Source of the DNA: Variovorax boronicumulans
GTDB taxonomy: Bacteria > Pseudomonadota > Gammaproteobacteria > Burkholderiales > Burkholderiaceae_C
Assembly: GCF_019352895.1 (NCBI RefSeq)
Contig: NZ_JAAAFX010000004.1
Coordinates: 2,536,971-2,600,970, forward strand
Reading direction: 5' to 3'
DNA length: 64,000 nucleotides
Made by a program: the position numbers and the translations under genes. Position 1 is the first letter of the stretch. Every line of letters begins with the position of its first letter. Positions 9,062 to 21,769 of the stretch are shown one piece after another. A model generated the notes under the pieces. It saw nothing but the letters and a program-made list of their open reading frames with translations. It was not told the DNA's origin and did not search any database.

Positions 9062-10369
9062 TTACTTGTAGTACCCGGCCTTCTTCATCTCCCGCTCCGC
9101 CGCCGTCTGCGAGGTCTTGAGCGCCTGGTCGACCGTGACCTTGCCCGACAGGGCCGCGCTCATCTGCTGGCCCACCGCCACGCCGATGGCCTGGAACTCG
9201 GGGATGGCCGCGTACTGCACGCCGACGTAGGGCGACTTGGGCAAGGTGCTGTCGGTGAGGTTGGCGCTGTCGATGGCCTTCTTCTCGGCCTCCGCGAACT
9301 TCGCGACCTTCTGGAACTCGGGGTTGGCGTAGGTCGACTTGCGCGTGCCGGTGGGCACCGTGGCCCAGCCGGTTTCCTTGGCCACGAGGTTGATGTAGTC
9401 CTTGGAGGTGGCCCACTTGATGAACTTCTGTGCGGCCTCGTCCTTGGTCGAGCTGGCCGGGATGGCCAGGTTCCACGACCACAGCCAGTTGGCGCCCTTG
9501 GGCGTGACGGCCGTCGGCGCCTGCGCGAAGGCCACCTTGTCGGCCACCTTCGACTGCTTCGGGTCGCTGATGAACGAGGCCGCGATGGTCGCGTCGACCC
9601 AGGCCGCGCACTTGCCTTCGTTGAACAACGCGAGGTTCTCGTTGAAGCTGTTGGCCGAGGCGCCGGGCGGGCCGTCCTTCTTCATCAGGTCGACGTAGAA
9701 GGTGATCGCGTCCTTCCAGGCCTTGGTGTCGATCTGCGGCTTCCACTGCATGTCGAACCACTGGCCGCCGTTGGTGTTGACCAGCGTGCTCAGGAAGGCC
9801 ATGTTGTCGCCCCAGCCCGGCTTGCCGCGCAGGCACATGCCGTAGACGCCGGCCTTGGGGTCGTTGGCCTTGTCGGCAAACTCCTTGACCTGCGCCCAGG
9901 TCGGCTGCTCGGGCATCTTGAAACCGACCTTGTCGGCCAGGTCCTTGCGGTACATGAGCATCGAGCTCTCGCCGTAGAAGGGGGCGGCGTAGAGCTTGCC
10001 GTCGGTCGACAGGCCGGCGCGGATCGCGGGCAGCAGGTCGTCCACGTCGTAGGCCGCATCGGTGGCGATGGGCTTGAGCCAGCCCTTCTTCGACCAGATC
10101 GGCGCCTCGTACAGGCCGATGGTCATCACGTCGAACTGGCCGCCCTTGGTGGCGATGTCGGTGGTCACGCGCTGGCGCAGCGTGCCCTCCTCCAGCGTGA
10201 CCCACTTGAGCTTGATGTCGGGGTTGGCCTTCTCGAAGAAGGGCGTGAGCTTCTGCATCTCGATCATGTGGCCGTTGTTGACGGTGGCGATGACCAGTTC
10301 CGTGGCGGCGTGGGCGAACCCCGCGCCGGCGATCGCGAGCGCAACGCCCGCCTTGAGATAACGCTTCAT
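9062..10369 (-). CDS. Polyol ABC transporter periplasmic binding protein (MtlE/SmoE type)
   Basis: 435-residue family-1 solute-binding protein. The ATG at 10369 is preceded by AGGAGACAAGT and starts a clear Sec signal peptide, MKRYLKAGVALAIAGAGFAHA, with cleavage near residue 21. The mature part begins TELVIATVNNGHMIEMQKL. It captures mannitol, sorbitol, arabinitol or a related polyol in the periplasm. It is the first gene of the nine-gene operon, so the main promoter should lie in the 10370-10550 gap. Confidence 0.9.
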   Translation of the reverse strand: MKRYLKAGVALAIAGAGFAHAATELVIATVNNGHMIEMQKLTPFFEKANPDIKLKWVTLEEGTLRQRVTTDIATKGGQFDVMTIGLYEAPIWSKKGWLKPIATDAAYDVDDLLPAIRAGLSTDGKLYAAPFYGESSMLMYRKDLADKVGFKMPEQPTWAQVKEFADKANDPKAGVYGMCLRGKPGWGDNMAFLSTLVNTNGGQWFDMQWKPQIDTKAWKDAITFYVDLMKKDGPPGASANSFNENLALFNEGKCAAWVDATIAASFISDPKQSKVADKVAFAQAPTAVTPKGANWLWSWNLAIPASSTKDEAAQKFIKWATSKDYINLVAKETGWATVPTGTRKSTYANPEFQKVAKFAEAEKKAIDSANLTDSTLPKSPYVGVQYAAIPEFQAIGVAVGQQMSAALSGKVTVDQALKTSQTAAEREMKKAGYYK

Positions 10370-10550
10370 GACTTGTCTCCTGTGGTTCTCACGGCCGTCT
10401 GCCGCCGAAGCCGATTCTGGAGACACAGTCCTTCGGTTCCGGTACGCCAAAGGAGGCCATTGATACTTTTATGCATCGAATGGCTAGTGCATTCCCTATA
10501 TTTGGCAAGACAGCATGGATACGTGTCGGCCAGGTACAGGCCGCAGACGC
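10370..10550 (-). promoter_or_regulatory. Control region of the polyol operon
   Basis: The only sizeable gap upstream of the nine-gene operon. Read on the minus strand it has an AT-richer segment, TGCATAAAAGTATCAATGG, and a repeated ATGCA element spaced 16 bases apart, which could be AraC-family half-sites. No convincing -35/-10 pair is visible. Confidence 0.35.
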
Positions 10551-10574
10551 AAAAAAGGCCGCTGTCGCGGCCTT
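10551..10574 (-). terminator. Rho-independent terminator of the tal-pgi unit
   Basis: AAGGCCGC and GCGGCCTT form a perfect 8-bp stem with a 4-base loop. On the minus strand the stem is followed by six T residues, 22 bases after the pgi stop codon. Confidence 0.85.
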
Positions 10575-10596
10575 CCTTGTGGCGCAGCGAACGGCC

Positions 10597-12150
10597 TCAG
10601 CGCAGACGCTGCAGCAGCCCCGCGGTCGACGGGTCGAGCCCCGTCACGTCGCCCGAGGCCAGCCGCGGCTCGATGTCGCGTGCCAGCACCTTGCCCAGCT
10701 CCACGCCCCACTGGTCGAAGCTGTTGATGCCCCACAGCGCGCCGCTGGTGAACACACGGTGCTCGTACATGGCGAGGAAGGCGCCCAGGGAGGCCGGTGT
10801 GAGCTGATCCAGCACGAAGAAGGTGCTGGGCCGGTTGCCCGGGAAGTTGCGGTGCCCGCCCTCGTCCGCCTTTCCAAGCATCAGCGCCTGCGCCTGCGCC
10901 AGCGCATTGGCCAGCAGCTTGGGATGGTGCCCTTCGAGATCGTGCGCGGCCTCGCGCACCGCGACGAACTCCAGCGGGATCACGTCGGTGCCCTGGTGCA
11001 GCATCTGGAAGTAGGCGTGCTGGCCGTTGGTGCCCGGCTCGCCCCACAACACCGGCGAGGTGCCGAAGGGCAGCGGCGCGCCGCTGGCGTCGACCTGCTT
11101 GCCGTTACTCTCCATCTCGAGCTGCTGCAGGTAGGCCGGCAGGCGCTTGAGCGCGCTGTGGTACGGCGCGATGCTGCGGCTGGTGAAGCCGTGGAAGTTG
11201 CGATACCAGACGTCGAGCAGGCCCAGGCGCACCGGCAGGTTCTGCGCCAGCGGCGTGGTGCGGAAATGCTCGTCCATCGCGTGCGCGCCGGCCAGCATCT
11301 GGCGAAAGCCCTCGGCGCCGATCGCCAGCGCGATCGGCAGGCCGATGGCCGACCACAGCGAGTAGCGCCCGCCCACCCAGTCCCAGAAGCCGAAGGTCTT
11401 CTCGATGCCGAAGGCGCGCGCCGCCTCGACGTTGGTGGTGAGCGCCGCGAAATGCCGCGCCACGTCGACGCCGCCCGACTGCGTGAACCAGCGCTTGGCC
11501 GACTGCGCATTGGCCAGCGTCTCGGCGGTGGTGAAGGTCTTGGAGGCCACGACGAACAGCGTGTGCTCGGGCGCCAGGCCCTTGAGCACGCCGGCCAGTT
11601 CGTGGCCGTCGACGTTGGAGACGAAGTGGAAGCGCTTGCCCGGTGCCGTGAAGGCATCGAGCGCCAGCACCGCCATCTGCGGCCCGAGGTCGGAGCCGCC
11701 GATGCCGATGTTGACCACGTCGGTGATCGTGTGGTCGGAGCGCACCGATTCGGCGTACGCCAGCATCGCGTCGAGCGTGGCGTGCACCTCGGCCAGTTCG
11801 GCCTTGCGCGTGGTCACCGCGTCGGCCGGCGCGCGCAGCAGGAAGTGCATCACGGCCCGGTCCTCGGTGCCGTTGATGGGTTCGCCGGCGAACATCGCGT
11901 CGCGGTGCGCCTCGAGGCCGGACTCGCGCGCCAGCGCGAACAGCAGCTCTTCGGTGCGCGCGTCGATCCGGTTCTTCGACAGGTCGGCGAAGACGTGAGG
12001 CGCCGATTCGCTCAGCGCCTCGAAACGCGATACGCCTTCCGAGGCGAAGGCTTCACGCACGTCGAAGGCGCGGCCGGTTTCGGCGTAATGCGCCTGCAGC
12101 TGCTTCCAGGCCGCGGTGCGGTCGCAACGCGTGCCCGTGCGGGCGCTCAT
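10597..12150 (-). CDS. pgi: Glucose-6-phosphate isomerase
   Basis: 517 residues; interconverts glucose 6-phosphate and fructose 6-phosphate. Recognisable motifs are [13 protein letters not shown], the sugar-phosphate-binding [22 protein letters not shown] with the catalytic Glu, and [18 protein letters not shown] with the catalytic His. The start codon overlaps the tal stop (ATGA), so the two are coupled. A terminator follows immediately. Confidence 0.96.
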   Translation of the reverse strand: MSARTGTRCDRTAAWKQLQAHYAETGRAFDVREAFASEGVSRFEALSESAPHVFADLSKNRIDARTEELLFALARESGLEAHRDAMFAGEPINGTEDRAVMHFLLRAPADAVTTRKAELAEVHATLDAMLAYAESVRSDHTITDVVNIGIGGSDLGPQMAVLALDAFTAPGKRFHFVSNVDGHELAGVLKGLAPEHTLFVVASKTFTTAETLANAQSAKRWFTQSGGVDVARHFAALTTNVEAARAFGIEKTFGFWDWVGGRYSLWSAIGLPIALAIGAEGFRQMLAGAHAMDEHFRTTPLAQNLPVRLGLLDVWYRNFHGFTSRSIAPYHSALKRLPAYLQQLEMESNGKQVDASGAPLPFGTSPVLWGEPGTNGQHAYFQMLHQGTDVIPLEFVAVREAAHDLEGHHPKLLANALAQAQALMLGKADEGGHRNFPGNRPSTFFVLDQLTPASLGAFLAMYEHRVFTSGALWGINSFDQWGVELGKVLARDIEPRLASGDVTGLDPSTAGLLQRLR

Positions 12151-13097
12151 TGCGCCTCCATCAGCTTCTCGAGCTTGACCGCGTCGACGGCGAAGGCGCG
12201 GATGCCCTCGGCCAGTTTCTCGGTCGCCATCGCGTCCTCGTTGAGCGCGAAGCGGAAGGCCGGCTCGTCGAGCACCACGCGCGGGATCTCGCGTGCCTTG
12301 GCGGCGTCGGCGTCCAGCGCATGGGCCAGCGGCGCGTCGCTGGCGGCCAGTTCGGCCAGCAGGTCGGGGCTGATGGTCAGCAGGTCGCAGCCCGCGAGCG
12401 CGGCGATCTGGCCGACGTTGCGGAAGCTCGCGCCCATGACCTCGGTCGCGATGCCGTGGTGCTTGTAGTAGTCGAAGATCTGGCGCACCGACTGCACGCC
12501 GGGATCGTTGGCGCCGGCGCTGGCGGCCTCGTTCCAGGCGCTGCCGGCGGACTTCTTGTGCCAGTCGTAGATGCGGCCGACGAAGGGCGAGATCAGCTTC
12601 ACGCCGGCCGCGCCGCAGGCCACGGCCTGGGCGAAGGAGAACAGCAGCGTGAGGTTGGTGTGGATGCCCTTCTGCTCGAGCTGCCTAGCGGCCTCGATGC
12701 CTTCCCAGGTGGCGGCGATCTTGATCAGCAGGCGCTTCTCGGGGTCGATGCCCTCGGCGCGGTACAGCGCCACGATGCGGTCGGCGCGCGCCAGCGTGGC
12801 GGCGGTGTCGAAGCTCAGGCGGGCGTCGACTTCTGTCGACACGCGGCCGGGCACCAGCGACAGGATCTCGGTGCCGAAGCGCACCAGCAGCCGGTCGATC
12901 ACCTCGTCCACCGGGCGGCCCTTGTGCGCACGCACGGCCTCGTCGAGCAGCGGCCGGTAGTCGGGCTTCTGCACGGCCTTGAGGATCAGCGACGGGTTGG
13001 TCGTCGCGTCCTGCGGCTTGAACTGGGCAAGCTGATGAAAGTCACCGGTGTCGGCAACCACGGTGGTCCATTGGCGAAGGGCATCGAGTTGGTTCAT
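12147..13097 (-). CDS. tal: Transaldolase
   Basis: 316 residues, matching the TalB class. It moves a dihydroxyacetone unit between sedoheptulose 7-phosphate and glyceraldehyde 3-phosphate. Conserved are ATTNPS (31-36), [10 protein letters not shown] (86-95) and the Schiff-base Lys126 in LLIKIAATW. The ATG at 13097 was preferred to a longer frame because residue 1 then aligns with family N-termini (MNQLDALRQ). It overlaps pgi by four bases. Confidence 0.96.
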   Translation of the reverse strand: MNQLDALRQWTTVVADTGDFHQLAQFKPQDATTNPSLILKAVQKPDYRPLLDEAVRAHKGRPVDEVIDRLLVRFGTEILSLVPGRVSTEVDARLSFDTAATLARADRIVALYRAEGIDPEKRLLIKIAATWEGIEAARQLEQKGIHTNLTLLFSFAQAVACGAAGVKLISPFVGRIYDWHKKSAGSAWNEAASAGANDPGVQSVRQIFDYYKHHGIATEVMGASFRNVGQIAALAGCDLLTISPDLLAELAASDAPLAHALDADAAKAREIPRVVLDEPAFRFALNEDAMATEKLAEGIRAFAVDAVKLEKLMEAQ

Positions 13098-13227
13098 GCG
13101 GAACATTATCCCGCTGCAAAACGACGGCATCGGTACTCTCCGCCCAAACTACAGCGCCTGTGGTCCATGGCTGACGGACACGGCCCACGAGGCGGCTTAG
13201 GGTCGAGGACCGCCTTTGGAGAATTTC

Positions 13228-13908
13228 ATGCCCCTTCGCTCCCCTCCCCGAACGCCCGCCCCCTTCGACGACCGCCGCTTCAGTGCCTCGGTCGGTACCC
13301 TGGCCACCGCCTTCCTCGTGGGTGGCGCATTGGCGTTGGCGAGCTTCGGCGTGGCGCGCGCGGCCCGGGCCCACGGACAGGTGCCCGCCGGGCCGGCCGA
13401 CGGCGCACCGCTGATGCGCGCGCCGCTCCAGGCCGTGGCGCCGGTCGACATCAAGCGCTACGCCGGCCTGTGGCATGAGCAGGCGCGCCTGCCCAATCGA
13501 TTCCAGAAGAATTGCGCAGGGCCGGTCACGGCCGAATACACGCCCCTGGCCGACGGCACGGTGGAGGTGCGCAACCGCTGCATCCGCAGCGATGGCAATT
13601 TCGACGAGGCCGTGGGCAGCGCCCGTGTGGTGCCCATGGCGGGCCAGCCCGGTGCCGGGCGGCTCGAGGTGCGCTTCGCGCCCGCCTGGCTCAGCTGGCT
13701 GCCGGCGGTCTGGGGCGACTACTGGATCCTCAAGCTCGACCGCGACTACGAGGTCGCGCTGGTCGGCACGCCCGATCGCGACTACCTCTGGGTGCTGTCG
13801 CGCAACCCGGTGCTGGACGAAGCGGCGCTGCAGGTCGAACTCGACTACGCGCGCAGCCTGGGCTTCGACGTGGACAAGGTGGTGCGCACGGGCGCACCGG
13901 CGAACTAG
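13228..13908 (+). CDS. Lipocalin family protein (Blc-like)
   Basis: 226 residues. The ATG at 13228 has GGAGA five bases upstream. A hydrophobic stretch (about residues 20-45) looks like an uncleaved anchor or long signal; no lipobox Cys is seen, unlike E. coli Blc. The lipocalin core starts at IKRYAGLWHEQARLPNRFQ (the G-x-W signature) and runs through DYWILKLDRDYEVALVG to YLWVLSRNP. Blc proteins bind fatty acids or lysophospholipids at the envelope. It is divergent from tal and overlaps the convergent HAD gene by four bases. Confidence 0.88.
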   Translation: MPLRSPPRTPAPFDDRRFSASVGTLATAFLVGGALALASFGVARAARAHGQVPAGPADGAPLMRAPLQAVAPVDIKRYAGLWHEQARLPNRFQKNCAGPVTAEYTPLADGTVEVRNRCIRSDGNFDEAVGSARVVPMAGQPGAGRLEVRFAPAWLSWLPAVWGDYWILKLDRDYEVALVGTPDRDYLWVLSRNPVLDEAALQVELDYARSLGFDVDKVVRTGAPAN

Positions 13909-14540
13909 GCCGCAGCGAGCGACGGCACGAAGCGCGCCACCTGCGCCGCCAGCGCCTTGGGCGCGGTGCAGTGGATCGCATGCCAGCCCAGCCCGCGCGC
14001 GGCCTCGACGTTGGCCGCGGTGTCGTCGATGAACAGCGTCTGCGCGGGATCGAAGCCGTGGCGCCAGGCCAGCATCTGGTAGATGTCGCTGTGCGGCTTG
14101 ATGAGCTTCACGTCACCCGAGAAGATGCCGCCGTCGAACCATTCGAAGAAGGGCAGCCGCCGCTGCAGCGCGCGCGCATAGGGCACGGGCATGTTCGAGA
14201 GGTAGTACAGGCGCACGTCCGCGCCCGCCTCGCGCTGGGCGCGCAGGTCCGCCAGCAGGGCCACGCTCTCGGCGATCGGCTCGAGATGCTCACCCAGCGG
14301 CGCCACCATCGCATGCACCCTGTCGGCCGGCAGCGCCAGCCGCGCGGACGTGCGCGCGACCACCTCGTCGACGCTGCGGATGCCGCAATCGAAGTCGAGC
14401 CAGTCGGCGTGGTGGAAGAAGGCCTTGGCCAGCGCGCGGCCGGCTTCGGCGGTGGCGGCGCGCTCGGGAAAATGCGCCTGCAGCAGGCGGCCGGGCTCCC
14501 AGCCGACGAGCACGGCGCCCAGATCGAATACGACGTTCAT
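13905..14540 (-). CDS. HAD-superfamily sugar-phosphatase-like hydrolase
   Basis: 211 residues. Motif I is VVFDLGAVL (nucleophile Asp6), motif II LSNM, motif III includes KPHSDIYQ and motif IV FIDDTAANVEAA. The FDLG motif I and overall layout match the YihX group, which acts on alpha-D-glucose 1-phosphate; the substrate is not provable here, but the sugar-phosphate neighbourhood fits. The ATG at 14540 places motif I at residue 4, as in the family. An 18-bp inverted repeat (14563-14580) lies just upstream. Confidence 0.85.
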   Translation of the reverse strand: MNVVFDLGAVLVGWEPGRLLQAHFPERAATAEAGRALAKAFFHHADWLDFDCGIRSVDEVVARTSARLALPADRVHAMVAPLGEHLEPIAESVALLADLRAQREAGADVRLYYLSNMPVPYARALQRRLPFFEWFDGGIFSGDVKLIKPHSDIYQMLAWRHGFDPAQTLFIDDTAANVEAARGLGWHAIHCTAPKALAAQVARFVPSLAAA

Positions 14541-14562
14541 GGCGCCATTGTTCCACGGCACC

Positions 14563-14580
14563 CTGACAGGTCTCTGTCAG
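14563..14580. repeat. Perfect inverted repeat CTGACAG / CTGTCAG
   Basis: Seven-base arms separated by GTCT; the two arms are also 11 bases apart start to start, like a PhoB box. It lies between the HAD start and the ATPase stop. It may be an operator or a weak hairpin; there is no T-run. Confidence 0.5.
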
Positions 14581-14586
14581 CGCCCC

Positions 14587-15651
<1,065 letters not shown>

Positions 15652-15662
15652 GTGTTCTCGTC

Positions 15663-17876
15663 TCAGTGTGCGGCGACCGCCGGGGTCGCCACGCCGGCCT
15701 TGCGCCGCCCCAGCTTGCGTTCGCCGACCACGAACTGGATCAGCGCGATGGCCGCCGACATCAGCACGATCAGCACGGTGCAGTAGGCCAGCGCCACGCC
15801 GTAGTCGCCGTTGCCGACGCGGCCGATGATGTAGGTGGTGGCCAGTTCGTTCTCGGCCGTGACCAGGAAGATCACCGCGCTGACCGTGGTCATGGCGCGC
15901 ACGAAGCTGTAGACCAGCGCGGCCACGAGCGCGGGCTTGAGCAGCGGCAGCACCACCTTGAACAGCGTCTGCGCGGTGGAGGCGCGCAGCATCAACGAGG
16001 CCTCGTCGAGCGAACGGTCGAGCTGCTTGAAGGCCGCGGTGCCGGCGCGCACGCCCACCGGCAGGTTGCGGAACATGAAGCACAGCACGATGATCAGCCC
16101 GGTGCCCGTGAGCTCGAAGGGCGGCACGTTGAAGGCCAGGATGTAGCTCACGCCCAGCACCGTGCCTGGAATCGCGAAGGCCAGCAGCGCGGCGAACTCG
16201 AAGGCACCCTGCCCCTTGAACTCGTTGCGCGCCAGCAGCCAGGCGATCAGCAGGCCCAGGCCCGCGGTGATCGGCGCCGAGATGCCCGCCAGCTTGAGCG
16301 TGGTGATCAGCGAGTTCCACGCGGTGCCGGCCCACACCAGGCCGAACTGGCCCCACTCGAGCGCGAAGGCGGTCTTGAAGTGGTTCAAGGTCAGCGTGTA
16401 GTCGCGGCCCCAGGTCTGGACGAAGCCGCCGGCGAAGGCGAACAGGTAGACCACCACGGTGAACACGATCCAGGGGAAGGCGATCGAATAGATGGTGCGG
16501 CGCACGCCGTCGGGCAGCGGCATCGCGATGCCCGCGTCGCCCTTGCCGCTGACGGTGGTGTAGTTCTGCTTGCCCAGCAGGCCGCGCTGCAAGGCGAACA
16601 CGCCCAGCGCGAACAGCATCAGCACCCAGGCCAGCGATGCCGCGCGACCCTGGTCGTACTGCGCGCCGACGATCGCGAAGAAGATGTCGGTCGACAGCAC
16701 CGAGAACTGGCCGCCCACCACCACCGGGTTGCCGAAGTCGGCGATGCTCTCGATGAAGCCGACGAGGAACGCATTCGCCAGGCCCGGCTTGAGCAGCGGC
16801 AGCGTGACCGTGAGGAAGGTGCGGCGGCGGTCGGCGCGCAGCATCTGCGCGGCCTCCTCCAGGCTGGGCGCGATGCCCTGCACCACGCCGCGCATGATCA
16901 TGAAGGCGATCGGCGTGAAGGCGAACAGCTGCGCCACCAGCACGCCCGGCATGCCGTAGAACCAGCGCGTGGGCTCGATGCCGAACCACGATTCGAGCAG
17001 CTGGTTGACCACGCCCGCGCGGCCGAACAGCAGGATCAGCCCGAGCCCGACCACGAAGGGTGGCGTGATGATGGGCAGCAGCGCCAGCACCCGCAGCGGC
17101 CCTTGCCAGCGCTTGCCGCCGCGCTCGGCCATGAGCGCCATCAGCGTGCCCAGGAAGGTGGTGCCGGCGGCCGTGAGCAGCGCCAGGAACAGCGTGTTCC
17201 AGGCCACGCCGCAACGCGTGCCGCCCGCCAGGCAGCCCAGGCCCCAGATGCGCTCGGTGCCGACGCGCGCCACCAGCGCCGCGATCGACCAGCCGCCGTC
17301 CTCGTCGATGAAGGCGCCGGCCAGCGCCTTCGACACCGGGTAGGCGATGAACAGCGCCATGATCGTGCCGCAGCCGACCACCGCGCCCGCCACGAACAGG
17401 TCGCCCTTGAAGAAGCCCAGCCGCGCCAGGCCGAAGGCCGCCAGCAGCAGCAGGGCCGCCAGCGCGATGAAGCCGCCCGCGCCGATGCCGAACTGGTTGA
17501 CCGCGAGCTCGCCGAAGCTGCTGTTGAAGGCCGCGACGCTCCAGCCGCGCGCCCCGATCAGGAAGCCGCTCGCGGCCAGCCCGACGAAGCCCAGGCCGCC
17601 ACCGGCCAGCAGCCAGCGGCCCTGGGCACGGCCCGGCGGCTGCAGCGCGCCCACCGCGCAGAGCGCGAGGCCGACGAGCCCGATGAAGAGCCAGCGGCGC
17701 CCTTGCGTGGCGGCCTGCAGCAGGCCGTTGGCGCCTTCGGCGCTGCCGAACACATGGGGCAGCGCCTCGTACCAGCTGGTGTCCTGGATCGCATACCAGG
17801 GCAGGAACAGGTAGCCGACGAGGCCCGCGACGAGGCAGGCCCAGACAGCGGTCCGGGGATGGCGTGCGGCCGACAC
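15663..17876 (-). CDS. ABC transporter fused permease (AfuB-like)
   Basis: 737 residues with two permease units in one chain. EAA-type loops LEEAAQMLRADRRRTFLTV and LDEASLMLRASTAQTLFKV each precede a TLP/VLP turn. About five extra hydrophobic segments fill the first 185 residues, before the first canonical unit that begins near GVAWNTLFLALLTAAG. It starts at a GTG (17876), four bases after the binding-protein stop. Fused double permeases of about 690 residues are usual for AfuB/HitB systems, so the length is in range. Confidence 0.88.
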   Translation of the reverse strand: MSAARHPRTAVWACLVAGLVGYLFLPWYAIQDTSWYEALPHVFGSAEGANGLLQAATQGRRWLFIGLVGLALCAVGALQPPGRAQGRWLLAGGGLGFVGLAASGFLIGARGWSVAAFNSSFGELAVNQFGIGAGGFIALAALLLLAAFGLARLGFFKGDLFVAGAVVGCGTIMALFIAYPVSKALAGAFIDEDGGWSIAALVARVGTERIWGLGCLAGGTRCGVAWNTLFLALLTAAGTTFLGTLMALMAERGGKRWQGPLRVLALLPIITPPFVVGLGLILLFGRAGVVNQLLESWFGIEPTRWFYGMPGVLVAQLFAFTPIAFMIMRGVVQGIAPSLEEAAQMLRADRRRTFLTVTLPLLKPGLANAFLVGFIESIADFGNPVVVGGQFSVLSTDIFFAIVGAQYDQGRAASLAWVLMLFALGVFALQRGLLGKQNYTTVSGKGDAGIAMPLPDGVRRTIYSIAFPWIVFTVVVYLFAFAGGFVQTWGRDYTLTLNHFKTAFALEWGQFGLVWAGTAWNSLITTLKLAGISAPITAGLGLLIAWLLARNEFKGQGAFEFAALLAFAIPGTVLGVSYILAFNVPPFELTGTGLIIVLCFMFRNLPVGVRAGTAAFKQLDRSLDEASLMLRASTAQTLFKVVLPLLKPALVAALVYSFVRAMTTVSAVIFLVTAENELATTYIIGRVGNGDYGVALAYCTVLIVLMSAAIALIQFVVGERKLGRRKAGVATPAVAAH

Positions 17877-17880
17877 CGGA

Positions 17881-18897
17881 TCAGCGCGGCAGCGAGTTGA
17901 CGTCCTTCTCCCAGCGCGCGATCAGGCGTCGCCGTTCGGCGCTGGCGCCGTACTTCGCGTAGTCGTAGTTGATCAGCTTGATCTTCTTGAAGTCCGGCAC
18001 GTTGGGGTCGACCGCGGTCGCCTTGTTCGAGGGCAGCTGGTACTGCTTGGCCGCGGCACCGAAGGTCTGGGCCTGCGGCGTGAGCGCCCATTCGTAGAAC
18101 TTCTTGGCCTGCTCGAGGTTGCGCGCGCCCTTGATGATGCTCATCGAGCCGATCTCGGCGCCGGTGCCTTCGGAGGGCGTGACGGTCTCGACCGGGAAGC
18201 CCTGCATCTTCTCCTGCGGCGCGTCGTGCACGAAGCTGATCGACACCGCGGTCTCGCCGCGCGCCACGGCCTTGATCGGACCGGTGCCCGAGCGCGTGTA
18301 CTGGCCGACGTTCCTGTGCAGGCCCTTGAGGTACTCGAAGGCCTTGTCCTCGCCCATCATCTGCACCAGCGTGGCGATCATGGTGTAGGCCGTGCCGCTG
18401 GAGGCGGGGTTGGCGACCTGGATGTCGCCCTTGTATTCGGGCTTGAGCAGGTCGGCCCAGCTGCGCGGCACGTCCAGCTTTTTCTTCTTCAGCAGCTCGG
18501 TGTTGTAGCCGAAGCCCAGCGGCCCCGAATACACGCCGACCGTCTTGTAGCCCGACTGCTGCGCCTGCTGCTGCGCCCACGGGTAGAGCTGCGGCAGGCT
18601 GGGCGACTTGTACTCGAGCGTCAGGCCCATCTCGGCCGCCTGCAGATGCGGGTCGCCGGTGCCGCCGAACCAGACGTCGGTCTTGGGGTTGTCCTTCTCG
18701 GCGATCAGCTGGGCCAGCGCCTCGCCCGAGCCCTTGAGCGCCAGGTTGATCTTCACGCCGGTGGTGCGTGCATACACGGTCGCGATCATGTTGCACCAGT
18801 CGGCCTGCACCGAGCAGATGACGTTGACGGTGCCTTGTGCCGATGCACCGGTCGCCAGGCCCACCAGGGCTGCCGCGACCAAAAGCTTCTTATTCAT
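17881..18897 (-). CDS. ABC transporter periplasmic binding protein (AfuA-like)
   Basis: 338 residues. Signal peptide MNKKLLVAAALVGLATGASA, cleaved near residue 20. The mature protein starts QGTVNVICSVQADW and has the family-1 iron/phosphonate/sugar-phosphate binding fold (WFGGTGDPHLQAAE, ANPASSGTAY). FVHDAPQEK gives a His224-Asp225 pair and GAEIGS gives Glu248; in mature numbering these are about 204, 205 and 228. As I recall, AfuA of Actinobacillus uses His205, Asp206 and Glu229 to hold hexose phosphates. With pgi, tal and zwf on either side, sugar-phosphate uptake is more likely than iron. First gene of a three-gene operon. Confidence 0.85.
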   Translation of the reverse strand: MNKKLLVAAALVGLATGASAQGTVNVICSVQADWCNMIATVYARTTGVKINLALKGSGEALAQLIAEKDNPKTDVWFGGTGDPHLQAAEMGLTLEYKSPSLPQLYPWAQQQAQQSGYKTVGVYSGPLGFGYNTELLKKKKLDVPRSWADLLKPEYKGDIQVANPASSGTAYTMIATLVQMMGEDKAFEYLKGLHRNVGQYTRSGTGPIKAVARGETAVSISFVHDAPQEKMQGFPVETVTPSEGTGAEIGSMSIIKGARNLEQAKKFYEWALTPQAQTFGAAAKQYQLPSNKATAVDPNVPDFKKIKLINYDYAKYGASAERRRLIARWEKDVNSLPR

Positions 18898-18972
18898 GTG
18901 GGAGTCTCGCCTTTGACAATGGAACAAGCGGCCCGCGGGCCGCATCCCTCGAGCGTAGCCCGCACGCCACGG

Positions 18973-18989
18973 TTGTCGAATCGGTACAA
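18973..18989 (+). promoter_or_regulatory. Possible HexR-type operator upstream of zwf
   Basis: TTGT and ACAA are separated by 9 bases, the 17-bp spacing described for HexR operators (TTGT-N9-ACAA). The site lies in the 153-bp divergent gap between the AfuA-like gene and zwf, 61 bases before the zwf ATG. The inner bases do not form a palindrome, so support is moderate. Confidence 0.4.
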
Positions 18990-19050
18990 GTACCATTCGG
19001 CTGGCAAGCCTTGTATTGGGCACTTCACCAACTTCACGGATTTTCTTTCC

Positions 19051-20520
<1,470 letters not shown>

Positions 20521-20524
20521 CCCT

Positions 20525-20711
20525 CCCCCGAGGGCTTCGCGCACTTCGTGTCGCTTCGCCTCCCCCCTCAAGGGGGCAACACCAGCGGCCCGGCAAAGCC
20601 GGTTCCGCGGTAGCACTTGGCTCCCCCCCGAGGGCTTCGCGCACTTCGTGTCGCTTCGCCTCCCCCCTCAAGGGGGCAACACCAGCGGCCCGGCAAAGCC
20701 GGTTCCGCGGT
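20525..20711 (+). repeat. Two tandem copies of the dispersed repeat, 100-bp period
   Basis: 87 identical bases at 20525-20611 and 20625-20711, each holding CCCCCTCAAGGGGG and the hairpin core CCGGCAAAGCCGGTTCCGCGG. Orientation is opposite to the copies at 7131, 23742 and 52575 and the same as that at 30612. The copies lie between zwf and the end of the peptide transporter operon, so either could act as a terminator or processing site. Confidence 0.93.
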
Positions 20712-20737
20712 GTTTCTGGAACGGAGCGCCTCGGCGC

Positions 20738-21765
<1,028 letters not shown>

Positions 21766-21769
<4 letters not shown>

